DNA of 64,000 bases. It comes from JBNAVJ01 sp049700455. Its GTDB lineage: Bacteria > Bacteroidota > Ignavibacteria > Tepidaquicellales > Tepidaquicellaceae. Positions 24,873 through 32,868 of the stretch are shown here, piece by piece (position 1 is the stretch's first letter; each line of letters begins with the position of its first letter). The stretch lies in the NCBI GenBank assembly GCA_049700455.1, contig JBNAVJ010000001.1, positions 62,001 to 126,000 of the forward strand. The letters are read 5' to 3'. Position numbers and translations under genes: made by a program. The notes below the pieces were generated by a model, which was not told where the DNA came from, ran no database searches, and saw only the letters and a list, made by a program, of their open reading frames with translations.

Positions 24873-25892
24873 TTATAATTGACAGAATGAATTTATATCA
24901 CTTACAATCTTTTTAATATCAATTGAAACCGGACAACCTCTTGAGCAGCGACCACAACCGGTACATAGAATCTCGTTAAACTTATCAGGATAGTATTTGA
25001 ATTTATGGGAGATTCTTTGTCTGTAACGTTTACTTTGCTCATTTCTGGGATTATGCCCTGAGGCGTGAAGTGTAAATATTTCAAATTGACACGCATCCCA
25101 ATTTTTCATTCTTCTCCCTTCTGTATAACAATAGTCTTCATCAACTATATCAAAACAGTGACAAACGGGACACACAAAAGCACATTGTGCACATCCAAGA
25201 CAAAGCTCCCCAATTGTATTCCAGTACCTATCTTCAAAGTTCTTCTCAATCCACTTTCGAACCTGTTCGGGGTCAAATGCAACTTCAGGTTCTTTAACTT
25301 CGCCTTCTGCTTCTTCAACCTGTTTTTCATCAACTGCGGTAAAGTAACTGCTGTACTTCTGATAGAATTCTTTTCCCTTTGCAGAAACAATTTTCACACC
25401 ATATCCCTCATTTACAGGTATTAAGAACAAGTCAGAACCATCGGTTGATTTTGGACTTAACCCTACAGAAGTACAGAAACAAAACTCATCGTTAAAATTA
25501 CACAAAGTTCCAATTATAAGAGTATTATCAGCTCTGATATTAAAAAATTCGTCTTTATAATCCCAATTAAAGACTTTACTCATTATTGCAATAGACTTAG
25601 CATCACAGGGTTTAGCCCCAAGTATGATTTTTGTTCTGCCATTAAATTGGGGATCTATAATTTCTACGTCACTTTTATTTTTCTTGTAATATATAATGGG
25701 TTCTGCCTTTGGAAAAACCAGCTCCTTAAATGAAGATTTTGTTGGTTTCAGAGAATTATCAATAACTACATTTTCACCCTTGGTTAACTTCTGATATCCA
25801 TATTGTCGAGGAATAAAAATATCAAAATCACTTTTTATAAGTTCGTTACATAGTCCCTGTAAATTTGCTTGCGTTATAAACTTTTCTTCCAT
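24873..25892 (-). CDS. flxB: FlxB-like iron-sulfur protein (hydrogenase beta / AsrA-like)
   Basis: A 339-residue protein of the hydrogenase-beta/anaerobic sulfite reductase A type. An N-terminal alpha/beta domain (ILGAKPCDAKSIAIM, GTLCNFNDEFCFCTSVG) precedes a dicluster ferredoxin: LCLGCAQCAFVCPVC with CHCFDI near residue 227, and CTGCGRCSRGCP with Cys310, 313, 316 and 320. It should relay electrons from FlxA. Neighbours flxA and flxC lie within 13 bases on either side. The assignment as FlxB rests on its position in a cluster of FlxABCD and HdrABC. Confidence 0.85.
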   Translation of the reverse strand: MEEKFITQANLQGLCNELIKSDFDIFIPRQYGYQKLTKGENVVIDNSLKPTKSSFKELVFPKAEPIIYYKKNKSDVEIIDPQFNGRTKIILGAKPCDAKSIAIMSKVFNWDYKDEFFNIRADNTLIIGTLCNFNDEFCFCTSVGLSPKSTDGSDLFLIPVNEGYGVKIVSAKGKEFYQKYSSYFTAVDEKQVEEAEGEVKEPEVAFDPEQVRKWIEKNFEDRYWNTIGELCLGCAQCAFVCPVCHCFDIVDEDYCYTEGRRMKNWDACQFEIFTLHASGHNPRNEQSKRYRQRISHKFKYYPDKFNEILCTGCGRCSRGCPVSIDIKKIVSDINSFCQL

Positions 25893-25904
25893 AGATTTTT
25901 TAAT

Positions 25905-26765
25905 TTATTCAATAAATTCTTCGTTATCTTTCAAATCATAGCTTCCTATTAAGGTAGGAATATTTAAATCCATACCTGATTTATAATTAAATTCTTCCTG
26001 AGTTACCATCATCATTTTTCTATTCAGTAATGAAAGTGGTATATCCATCGGACAGACACGTTCACACTCACCACACCCAACACATCTACCGCTTAAATGG
26101 AATGCCCTCACCAGATTCCATGTAAAGTTTCCCCTTTTATGAGCACTACTCTCTATCCAGCGGGGAATAGTTTTATCAACAATGCACCTCTCACAATAGC
26201 ACAGAGGGCATACCTGTCGGCAAGCATAGCATTTTATACAGCGTGAAAATTCATTTTCAAAAAAATCCCATCTCTCTTCAGCATTCATTGTTTCAATTTG
26301 TCTTATAACTTTCAACTTACAATCTTCACCTGTTAACACCGAACCATCTTCCATTTCTACAAGGTAATCAAATAAATGTGGTTCTCTAACTTCACAACTT
26401 ACACACTTATCTGCAACTGTTTGGGCTTCAAAATCTGAATAGACTCCGGAACATTTCACCCCAATAATTACTATGTTATCACGTGATATTTGGTTCTCCT
26501 GCATTAGTGCTATTACCGATTTGATATCACATCCTTTTGCAATAATCCCAATTTTTTTGAAATTCTTTTTTACTTCATCTTTTGTTAAATAAACACTCAG
26601 GTTATTAAGAATATTATGATTAACAACAAACTTCTCTACTTCCTCAGCTTTAGTAGCAATAAACGGTTTAGTGCGAGTTGTACCATCAACAGGAATGTAG
26701 CCTACAATAGCATTTACTCTCCCCGTATTCAACAACTCGGCGGATATTTGACGTAAACTATCCAT
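25905..26765 (-). CDS. flxC: FlxC-like iron-sulfur protein
   Basis: A 286-residue protein with an N-terminal F420-dehydrogenase-beta-like fold (GYIPVDGTTRTKPFIAT, IAKGCDIKSVIALM, IIGVKCSGVY), a CVSCEVREP motif, and two ferredoxin-type clusters, CIKCYACRQVCPLCYCERC near residue 173 and CVGCGECERVCPMDIP near 231. Related to FlxC of FlxABCD-HdrABC. Its start overlaps the end of flxD by 8 bases, so translation is coupled. Cytoplasmic electron-relay role inferred from the family. Confidence 0.85.
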   Translation of the reverse strand: MDSLRQISAELLNTGRVNAIVGYIPVDGTTRTKPFIATKAEEVEKFVVNHNILNNLSVYLTKDEVKKNFKKIGIIAKGCDIKSVIALMQENQISRDNIVIIGVKCSGVYSDFEAQTVADKCVSCEVREPHLFDYLVEMEDGSVLTGEDCKLKVIRQIETMNAEERWDFFENEFSRCIKCYACRQVCPLCYCERCIVDKTIPRWIESSAHKRGNFTWNLVRAFHLSGRCVGCGECERVCPMDIPLSLLNRKMMMVTQEEFNYKSGMDLNIPTLIGSYDLKDNEEFIE

Positions 26766-27204
26766 TTATTATAAACTCCTCATTTAATTTTTTAAATCTT
26801 GTAAAAGGTCCCTCCGCTTTTACTTTATCGGTGAAGCCATTAACTACATCCACAAATTTTTTCCCCTCAGAAGCTGATACCCATGAAAAATGGATTCTAC
26901 TATCATCAATACCAAGGAAGTCAAGTAATTTTCTGAACATTATCCACCTTCGTCTAGCATGAAAATTTCCCGCATTATAGTGGCAGTCTCCAGGATGACA
27001 ACCAGATACCAGTACTCCATCAGCTCCACGCTCAAATGCTTTCAATATAAAAAGCGGGTCAATTCTTCCAGTACAGGGTAACTTAATCATTCGTACGTTC
27101 GGTTTATATTTCATCCGTGATGTGCCTGCAAGATCAGCCCCAGTATAAGTACACCAATTACAGACGAAAGCCACAATTTTAGGTTCAAAATTATCCTTAT
27201 TCAT
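26758..27204 (-). CDS. flxD: MvhD/FlxD-like [2Fe-2S] adapter protein
   Basis: A 148-residue MvhD-family protein, which links an electron-donating module to HdrA. The ligands are visible: CNWCTYTGADLAG (Cys15, Cys18), LPCTGRIDP (Cys44) and SGCHPGDCHY (Cys69, Cys74). In methanogens MvhD connects a hydrogenase to heterodisulfide reductase; in bacteria FlxD connects FlxABC to HdrA. It lies 19 bases after hdrA, consistent with that bridging role. Confidence 0.92.
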   Translation of the reverse strand: MNKDNFEPKIVAFVCNWCTYTGADLAGTSRMKYKPNVRMIKLPCTGRIDPLFILKAFERGADGVLVSGCHPGDCHYNAGNFHARRRWIMFRKLLDFLGIDDSRIHFSWVSASEGKKFVDVVNGFTDKVKAEGPFTRFKKLNEEFIING

Positions 27205-27223
27205 TTCTATTTTAATTTTTTAT

Positions 27224-29242
27224 TTACATTAACGCTGAAATTTCTGCATAAATTTGTTCATCTGTATATCCAAGTAATTCAACCGCTTTTGATGGACAGG
27301 TTGCATTACAGGTGCCACAACCTTGACAGAGCCCTGCGTTTACATATGCAATCTCTTTAATAAGATTACCATCTCTATCAACTATCTGTTTAATTTCAAT
27401 GGCATTGTATGGACAGACTTTCTTACAATAAAAACAACCTGCACAAATATTCTCGTTAACTACAGCAATAGTCGGTTCCCTTTCAAGCATATCCGAACCA
27501 AAGAGCACAAGAGTTTTGCTTGCTGCTGCAGATGCCATAGCAACAGATTCAGGTATATCTCTTGGAGAATTACAAGCTCCTGCAAGAAATATGCCCCCTG
27601 TACTACTTTCCACAGGTCTCAATTTAGGATGAACTTCATTAAAAAATCCATAATTATCATAAGGGATTCCTATTGTCTGGGCAAGTCTCGGTGCATCATC
27701 CTGAGCTATCATCGCCGTAGCCAATACTACCATATCAGCATCAATTTCAACAGGAACACCAGCAATGGTGTCTTCACCTTTGACTATGTACTTGCCATCC
27801 TTGGGGTAAATTCGGGAAACTCTCCCTCTTATATATTTTACACCATCTTCTTCAATAGCCCGTCTCACAAATTCTTCATACATTTTACCTCCTGCACGGA
27901 TATCCATATAAAACACATATGCGTCCCCATTATGAACTTTGTGTTTATAAAGCATTGCATGTTTTGCAGTATACATACAACATATTTTACTGCAATAAGT
28001 AAATCCTTTTGCTTCATCTCTGGAACCAACACATTGTATAAAAACTACCTTCTGGGGAACCTTACCGTCAGAAGGCCTTTTGATTTCGCCAGCAGTTGGA
28101 CCAGAAGCACTTGCTATCCGTTCAAATTGCAAGCCATCAATTACATCTTTATATTTACCATAACCATACTCACCATATCCTTTTATAGGGCTATCAGCAG
28201 GTTTTTCAGAAATTGAATATAACTTATACCCTGTTGCAACAACAATAGCTCCAACATTTTCTACTAACAATTCATCTTGTTGGTCAAAACTAATTGCCCC
28301 CCTATCGCATTTTCTCATACATAATTGACAGGCTACTTTTCCGGATTCACGTTTTTTCACAAAGTAAGTACACACAGATGTATCAATTACAGGCACATTA
28401 GGAACCGCTTGAGGAAATGGAACATATATTGCTGTTCTATAAGTCAGGTTTTCATCAAACTCACTTAGTGCCTTCTTTTTCACAGGACAACTCTGAATAC
28501 ACAACCCACAACCGCTACACTTGCTATCGTCTACATATCTGGCTTTCTTTCTAATAGTAACTTTGAAATTTCCTATAAATCCCTCTACTTTTTCAACTTC
28601 TGAATATGTAAGAAGTTTTATGTTTGGATTTTGGTAGACCTCAACCATACGGGGTGTAAGAATGCATTGAGAACAATCAAGAGTTGGAAAAGTTTCTGAA
28701 AGTTGACTCATATGACCACCAATAGAAGGCTGTTTCTCAACCAGAACCACCTCGTATCCCGCATTAGCAATATCAAGAGAAGCCTGTATACCGGCAACAC
28801 CACCACCAATTACAAGTGCACGTTTTGTTATAGGAACTTTTATAGTTTGTAATGCAAAGTTTCGTTTTACTTTTTCAACCGCTATTCTAACTAAATCTAT
28901 GGCTTTCTCGGTAGCAATTTCAATATTATCATGAACCCATGAAACATGTTCGCGTAAGTTTGCTATTTCACACAAAAAAGGATTAATACCAGCGTCAGCA
29001 ACAGCTCGGCGGAAAGTTTTTTCATGCATATGAGGAGAACATGACCCTACTACAACTCCATCAAGATTATAATCCTTTATGGCTTGTTTTATCAAATTCT
29101 GACCAGGGTCAGAACACATATATTTGTAATCAATTGAGCAAACAACTCCTGGTAACCAACTCGCAGCTTTTGCAACGCGGGGACAGTCCACGGTTTTACC
29201 TATGTTTTCACCGCAATGGCAAATAAAAACTCCGATTTTCAT
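27224..29242 (-). CDS. hdrA: heterodisulfide-reductase-type flavoprotein HdrA (electron bifurcation)
   Basis: A 672-residue HdrA. It has an N-terminal domain with CHCGENIGKTVDC, an FAD-binding domain (VIGGGVAGIQA at 144-154, then GGHMSQ and LDCSQC with Cys190/193), a ferredoxin insert (CSGCGLCIQSCP), a C-x2-C-x3-C motif (CQLCMRKC), and two C-terminal [4Fe-4S] motifs (CAGCFYCKKVCP, CQGCGTCNATCP). HdrA is the flavin subunit where electrons from a two-electron donor are bifurcated to ferredoxin and a disulfide. Here the donor should be NADH through FlxABCD or H2 through the cotranscribed hydrogenase. It overlaps hdrB by 4 bases. Confidence 0.95.
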   Translation of the reverse strand: MKIGVFICHCGENIGKTVDCPRVAKAASWLPGVVCSIDYKYMCSDPGQNLIKQAIKDYNLDGVVVGSCSPHMHEKTFRRAVADAGINPFLCEIANLREHVSWVHDNIEIATEKAIDLVRIAVEKVKRNFALQTIKVPITKRALVIGGGVAGIQASLDIANAGYEVVLVEKQPSIGGHMSQLSETFPTLDCSQCILTPRMVEVYQNPNIKLLTYSEVEKVEGFIGNFKVTIRKKARYVDDSKCSGCGLCIQSCPVKKKALSEFDENLTYRTAIYVPFPQAVPNVPVIDTSVCTYFVKKRESGKVACQLCMRKCDRGAISFDQQDELLVENVGAIVVATGYKLYSISEKPADSPIKGYGEYGYGKYKDVIDGLQFERIASASGPTAGEIKRPSDGKVPQKVVFIQCVGSRDEAKGFTYCSKICCMYTAKHAMLYKHKVHNGDAYVFYMDIRAGGKMYEEFVRRAIEEDGVKYIRGRVSRIYPKDGKYIVKGEDTIAGVPVEIDADMVVLATAMIAQDDAPRLAQTIGIPYDNYGFFNEVHPKLRPVESSTGGIFLAGACNSPRDIPESVAMASAAASKTLVLFGSDMLEREPTIAVVNENICAGCFYCKKVCPYNAIEIKQIVDRDGNLIKEIAYVNAGLCQGCGTCNATCPSKAVELLGYTDEQIYAEISALM

Positions 29243-30111
29243 AGTACTTTCTCCTCTTGCATTAATGGGACTTTGAAATCAATGAAATGTAGGTCTATAC
29301 CAAGATCCCCAGGTTCAAACCCAAGGGACAACCCAACAAGTTCACTCAGATACAGAATGGGTATTTCTTTATGATTATTATACAATCTTTTCATTGCCTT
29401 TTGACGCATATCAAGATTAGTATGACACATCGGACAAACAACAACTATTACATTAGCACCATGTTCTACTGCATCATCAATAATTCTTTTTGAAAGTTCT
29501 AACACAATATCTTTCTTCGGTACTGAATGTGCAGCTCCGCAACATTCTACTTTAAAATTCCAATCAACAACCTGTGCTCCAGTAGCCTCAACAATCTCCT
29601 CTATAGATGAAGGATTTTCAGGATCATCAAAGTTAGTTATTTTATGAGGTCTTACAAGTAAACATCCATAATAGCATGCTACTTTTAAATCTTTAAGATT
29701 ACGAACTTTTTTAGCAACTATTTTATCTATACCAATTTCTTGAAATAGCTGAACAATATTCATTACTGGAGGAAGATTGTTCAATGCCTCTCCAAGGATA
29801 TTTTCTACTTCGTTTTTAGCAATTTTATTATTTTCTACTTCAAATTTACTAACGGCAAGTCGGTTATAACAAGCAGCACATGGAGCAAATATCTTGGACA
29901 GATTTTGTTCTTTAGCCAACAGTAGGTTTCTTGCTGCAAGTGATAAAGAAAGTAGGTGACTTGTAACATGCCCAGACGTAGCCCCACAACATGACCAATC
30001 ATCAATTTCTGCTATTTGCACCCCTAATTTATTAAAAACTTTACGCAATGACTTATCATATTCTTTGGCAGTCCCTTCTTGAGAACAACCAGGATAATAT
30101 CCTACTTGCAT
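29239..30111 (-). CDS. hdrB: heterodisulfide-reductase-type subunit HdrB
   Basis: A 290-residue protein with two complete CCG domains: Cys9, Cys41-Cys42 (SCCGAT), Cys78, Cys81 (CAAC); and Cys146/150, Cys190-Cys191 (ECCGAA), Cys226, Cys229 (CPMC). In methanogens these bind two non-cubane [4Fe-4S] clusters that cleave the CoM-CoB disulfide. This bacterium should lack those coenzymes, so the disulfide substrate is unknown (DsrC is the candidate in sulfate reducers; no dsrC is seen here). All ligands are intact, so it should be active. It overlaps hdrC by 10 bases. Confidence 0.94.
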   Translation of the reverse strand: MQVGYYPGCSQEGTAKEYDKSLRKVFNKLGVQIAEIDDWSCCGATSGHVTSHLLSLSLAARNLLLAKEQNLSKIFAPCAACYNRLAVSKFEVENNKIAKNEVENILGEALNNLPPVMNIVQLFQEIGIDKIVAKKVRNLKDLKVACYYGCLLVRPHKITNFDDPENPSSIEEIVEATGAQVVDWNFKVECCGAAHSVPKKDIVLELSKRIIDDAVEHGANVIVVVCPMCHTNLDMRQKAMKRLYNNHKEIPILYLSELVGLSLGFEPGDLGIDLHFIDFKVPLMQEEKVL

Positions 30112-30650
30112 TTCTTCATATTTATTTTATTGAAAATGTCTTTTATATTGTTTTTACCTTTGACCTTGTGTGGAAAAAAGCTAAGCTTTCCATTAAAAAC
30201 TAAAGATGGAGCAGATTCTATATCTGATATCAAGTCTCCTGTTTTTAGTTTATAATCCATAACCAATCCTAATTCATAACTTCTTCCATATTTTTTAATT
30301 TGCTTTAAAAATGCTTTATGAAATTTTAATATCTTTTTTTCCTTGACAGTTACATTATTAGCAAGTGCAATTTCACGAAGCCCATCCATAAACTTAGCAA
30401 GATCAAAATTTTTAGGACATCTGGTTGAACAGGTTTGACATCCGGCACAAAGCCATATTGTCGATGAATTTAACGCACGATCAAAAAGTCCAAGTTGAAC
30501 ATATCTAATAATCAGATTTGGAGGTTCTTTCATATAAATTCTTAAAGGACAACCTGCAGAACATTTGCCACACTGGTAACAAATATCAGGGTTTTCGTGC
30601 GTTATTTCCTGTAGTTGTGTTTGAAGATTATTATTTTGTATCATACGCAT
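30102..30650 (-). CDS. hdrC: heterodisulfide-reductase-type subunit HdrC
   Basis: A 182-residue iron-sulfur protein with two [4Fe-4S] motifs, CYQCGKCSAGCP (Cys24, 27, 30, 34) and CAGCQTCSTRCP (Cys68, 71, 74, 78), followed by a helical tail. HdrC passes electrons from HdrA to HdrB. The second motif is followed by KNFDLAKFMDGLRE, typical for HdrC. The gene begins 3 bases after the end of the small unknown gene upstream. Confidence 0.93.
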   Translation of the reverse strand: MRMIQNNNLQTQLQEITHENPDICYQCGKCSAGCPLRIYMKEPPNLIIRYVQLGLFDRALNSSTIWLCAGCQTCSTRCPKNFDLAKFMDGLREIALANNVTVKEKKILKFHKAFLKQIKKYGRSYELGLVMDYKLKTGDLISDIESAPSLVFNGKLSFFPHKVKGKNNIKDIFNKINMKKCK

Positions 30651-30653
30651 ATT

Positions 30654-30893
30654 TTAAGCTGGAGAATTATAAGTTTTAGTTATATCATCGTTATCTTCTT
30701 TTGACTCAAGGAGAGATTTCACGTCTTTAATTAACGTAACAGTTTTATTTGCTCTCATAAAAGCATTATCTACCCATAGTCTTAGAGCCTCAAAATCATC
30801 TACGGGAGGCTTTTCTGCAATAATATCAAACTGTTCTGAAAGTGCTTTTTCTAAGAGCCTTACTTCGAGTGCATATTTTTTTTGAGAATTCAT
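30654..30893 (-). CDS. small helical protein of unknown function in the hydrogenase-Hdr operon
   Basis: A 79-residue, charged protein without cysteines, signal peptide or membrane helix. It is probably mostly helical (KYALEVRLLEKALSEQFDII, FEALRLWVDNAFMRANKTVTLIKDVKSLLES) with a disordered acidic tail. I do not recognise a family. It lies between hydA2 and hdrC in the same direction, 3 bases from hdrC, and is preceded by an RNA hairpin at 30915-30943. The tight position suggests a role in assembling or linking the hydrogenase and Hdr modules, but that is only inference from context. Confidence 0.7.
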   Translation of the reverse strand: MNSQKKYALEVRLLEKALSEQFDIIAEKPPVDDFEALRLWVDNAFMRANKTVTLIKDVKSLLESKEDNDDITKTYNSPA

Positions 30894-30914
30894 AGTAGGA
30901 AAAATAATGATTTT

Positions 30915-30943
30915 AGCAGGAAGCTTTTTTATAGCTTCCTGCT
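30915..30943 (-). promoter_or_regulatory. intercistronic hairpin after hydA2
   Basis: AGCAGGAAGCT (30915-30925) and AGCTTCCTGCT (30933-30943) form a perfect 11-base-pair stem with a 7-base loop, between the stop of hydA2 (30952) and the start of the small gene (30893). On the transcribed minus strand the stem is not followed by a U tract (the next bases are AAAATCATT), so it is more likely an mRNA-stabilising or processing hairpin that sets different levels of hydBA and hdr/flx than a full terminator. Confidence 0.65.
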
Positions 30944-30951
30944 CGAAAAAA

Positions 30952-32868
30952 TTATGCTATATATTTACCTCTCTTAGTATAATGTGTATGCAACAACTTG
31001 TGTGAAAGATGTCCACACGGACCTTCAGTCAGAAACTTTTCATATATCATTTTTACATGAGGATTTTCATGGGATTTTCTAATCTCTAATGATTCATCCT
31101 CAGCATAAATTGCCTGTGCTCTTAATCTTCTAATTTCAGGAGTTGTTGGAATAGGTTGCCCACCCCCTCCAAGGCATCCACCTGGACATGCCATAAATTC
31201 TATAAAGTGACATTCACTAAACTTTCCACCTGCTTTGATATCTTCCATAATTTTTCTGGCATTTGCGGTACCGTGGGCAACCGCAACTTTTAAGGTAACA
31301 CCTTTTAGAAAATCCCAGCTTGAAACAAATCGTTTCAACATTTCAGGCACAGGTCCAACTTTAGTAATAGGTAACTCAACGTATCTTATCCCGTCAAATC
31401 CTCTGACTGGGATAATGTTTACTTTTTCAAAAATGTCCTCCGTTTTATTCCCGGTAATGAATTCAATCACAGATCTTAAAGCGGCTTCCATAACCCCACC
31501 AGTTACACCAAAAATCAAACCTGCTCCAGATGCATCGCCAAACGGACTATCAAATGGGGTTTTAGGCATTTCAGGAAGGTGAATGCCAGCTTCTTTTATC
31601 ATTTTAGCAAGTTCTCGAGTGGTAAGTCCATAATCAACATCCTTATATCCGGATGAATTCATTTCAGGTCTGTTGCATTCAAACTTTTTAGCAGAACAAG
31701 GCATTACAGCAACAGATACTATATCCGCTGGATCAATTCCTACTTGTTGAGCATAAAAAGTCTTTATTAAAGCTCCAAACATTTGCTGTGGAGACTTAGC
31801 AGTTGAAAGATTATCAATATATTCAGGGTAAAAATGCTCAAGATACTTTACCCAACCCGGAGAACAAGAAGTAAATTGAGGTAGTTTAACTTCCGGATCT
31901 TTATCAACAAGAGCTTTCTTCAGGCGAATAATCAATTCTGTCCCTTCCTCTATAATTGTCAGGTCAGCAGTAAAATTAGTATCAAAAACTTTATCAAAAC
32001 CAATTCGCTTAAGTGCAGTATTAAGTTGAAGAGTCATTGAATGGCCTGGGGGTAACCCAAAACATTCTCCAATTGCTGCACGAGGTGAAGGGGCTGTTTG
32101 AATTATTACATGCTTGTTGGGGTCGTCAATCGCTGCCCAGATTTCATCAGAGGGATCATTTGCCCTTAAAGCTGCTGTAGGACAACGGTTTATACATTGA
32201 CCACAGTTTATACAAATAACATCAGCCAATGGTTTCTCCAGAAAAGTTGAGATGTGAGTTTTATCTCCTCTATCAATTGCTTCAAGAACCCCAACCTCCT
32301 GCAAATCAATGCAAGTCCTGACACATCGTTTACAGAGAATACATTTGCTCATATCTCTAACTACTGAATAAGATGAATTATCAACTTCATACCTTGGTTT
32401 GGTAATATGACCAAATGTATAACCATCAACCCCATATTCTTCTGCTAAAGCTTGAAGTTCACAGTTTCCATTTCTGAAACAAGTATAACACTCTCCATAG
32501 TGTTCACTCAGTAATAAATCAATTATATGCCGTCTTGCTTTTCTAACCTGTGGTGTTGAAGTATGAATTTTTATAGAAGAAGTAATTGGATAGGCGCAGG
32601 ATGCCTGAAGGGTTTTAAAACCTTCAACTTCTACCACGCAAATCCGACATACCCCTGCAACACATAAGTCCTCGTGATGGCACAATGTTGGGACATGAAT
32701 ATTGTTTTGCCTGCAGGCTTCAAGAATGGTGGTACCAAATGGGACAGAGTATTTAATTCCATTTATCTCCACTGAAACCTTACCGCCTATTGTGTTTTCC
32801 TCTGTGGGTTTAGTCACCTGAAATGATTGCTGGCTTACAGGTGCTCTTGATGTATCTTTATTATTCAT
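30952..32868 (-). CDS. hydA: [FeFe]-hydrogenase catalytic subunit HydA (second copy), with TSCSP motif
   Basis: A 638-residue catalytic subunit, about 30 residues longer at the N-terminus than the first copy. It has a [2Fe-2S] domain (Cys63, 74, 77, 91), a His-ligated cluster (His123, Cys127, 130, 136), two [4Fe-4S] clusters (Cys176-186, Cys219-229) and the H-cluster domain. L2 (MPCSAKKFE, Cys391) and L3 (MACPGGCLGGGGQP, Cys561 and Cys565) are canonical. L1 reads TSCSPGW at 333-339: the position that normally ligates the cubane is Ser336, while the preceding relay cysteine (Cys335) is kept. The following LSTAKSP segment also differs from LSTCKSP in the first copy. It is cotranscribed with HydB2 (8-base overlap) and upstream of Hdr/Flx, suggesting a hydrogenase working with the bifurcating complex. 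Confidence 0.95.
   Translation of the reverse strand: MNNKDTSRAPVSQQSFQVTKPTEENTIGGKVSVEINGIKYSVPFGTTILEACRQNNIHVPTLCHHEDLCVAGVCRICVVEVEGFKTLQASCAYPITSSIKIHTSTPQVRKARRHIIDLLLSEHYGECYTCFRNGNCELQALAEEYGVDGYTFGHITKPRYEVDNSSYSVVRDMSKCILCKRCVRTCIDLQEVGVLEAIDRGDKTHISTFLEKPLADVICINCGQCINRCPTAALRANDPSDEIWAAIDDPNKHVIIQTAPSPRAAIGECFGLPPGHSMTLQLNTALKRIGFDKVFDTNFTADLTIIEEGTELIIRLKKALVDKDPEVKLPQFTSCSPGWVKYLEHFYPEYIDNLSTAKSPQQMFGALIKTFYAQQVGIDPADIVSVAVMPCSAKKFECNRPEMNSSGYKDVDYGLTTRELAKMIKEAGIHLPEMPKTPFDSPFGDASGAGLIFGVTGGVMEAALRSVIEFITGNKTEDIFEKVNIIPVRGFDGIRYVELPITKVGPVPEMLKRFVSSWDFLKGVTLKVAVAHGTANARKIMEDIKAGGKFSECHFIEFMACPGGCLGGGGQPIPTTPEIRRLRAQAIYAEDESLEIRKSHENPHVKMIYEKFLTEGPCGHLSHKLLHTHYTKRGKYIA

Noticed and set aside
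27323..28216. 297-codon plus-strand frame opposite hdrA
   Set aside because: Lies wholly antisense to hdrA, has Cys/Phe/Ile-rich composition typical of a shadow frame and no ribosome site.
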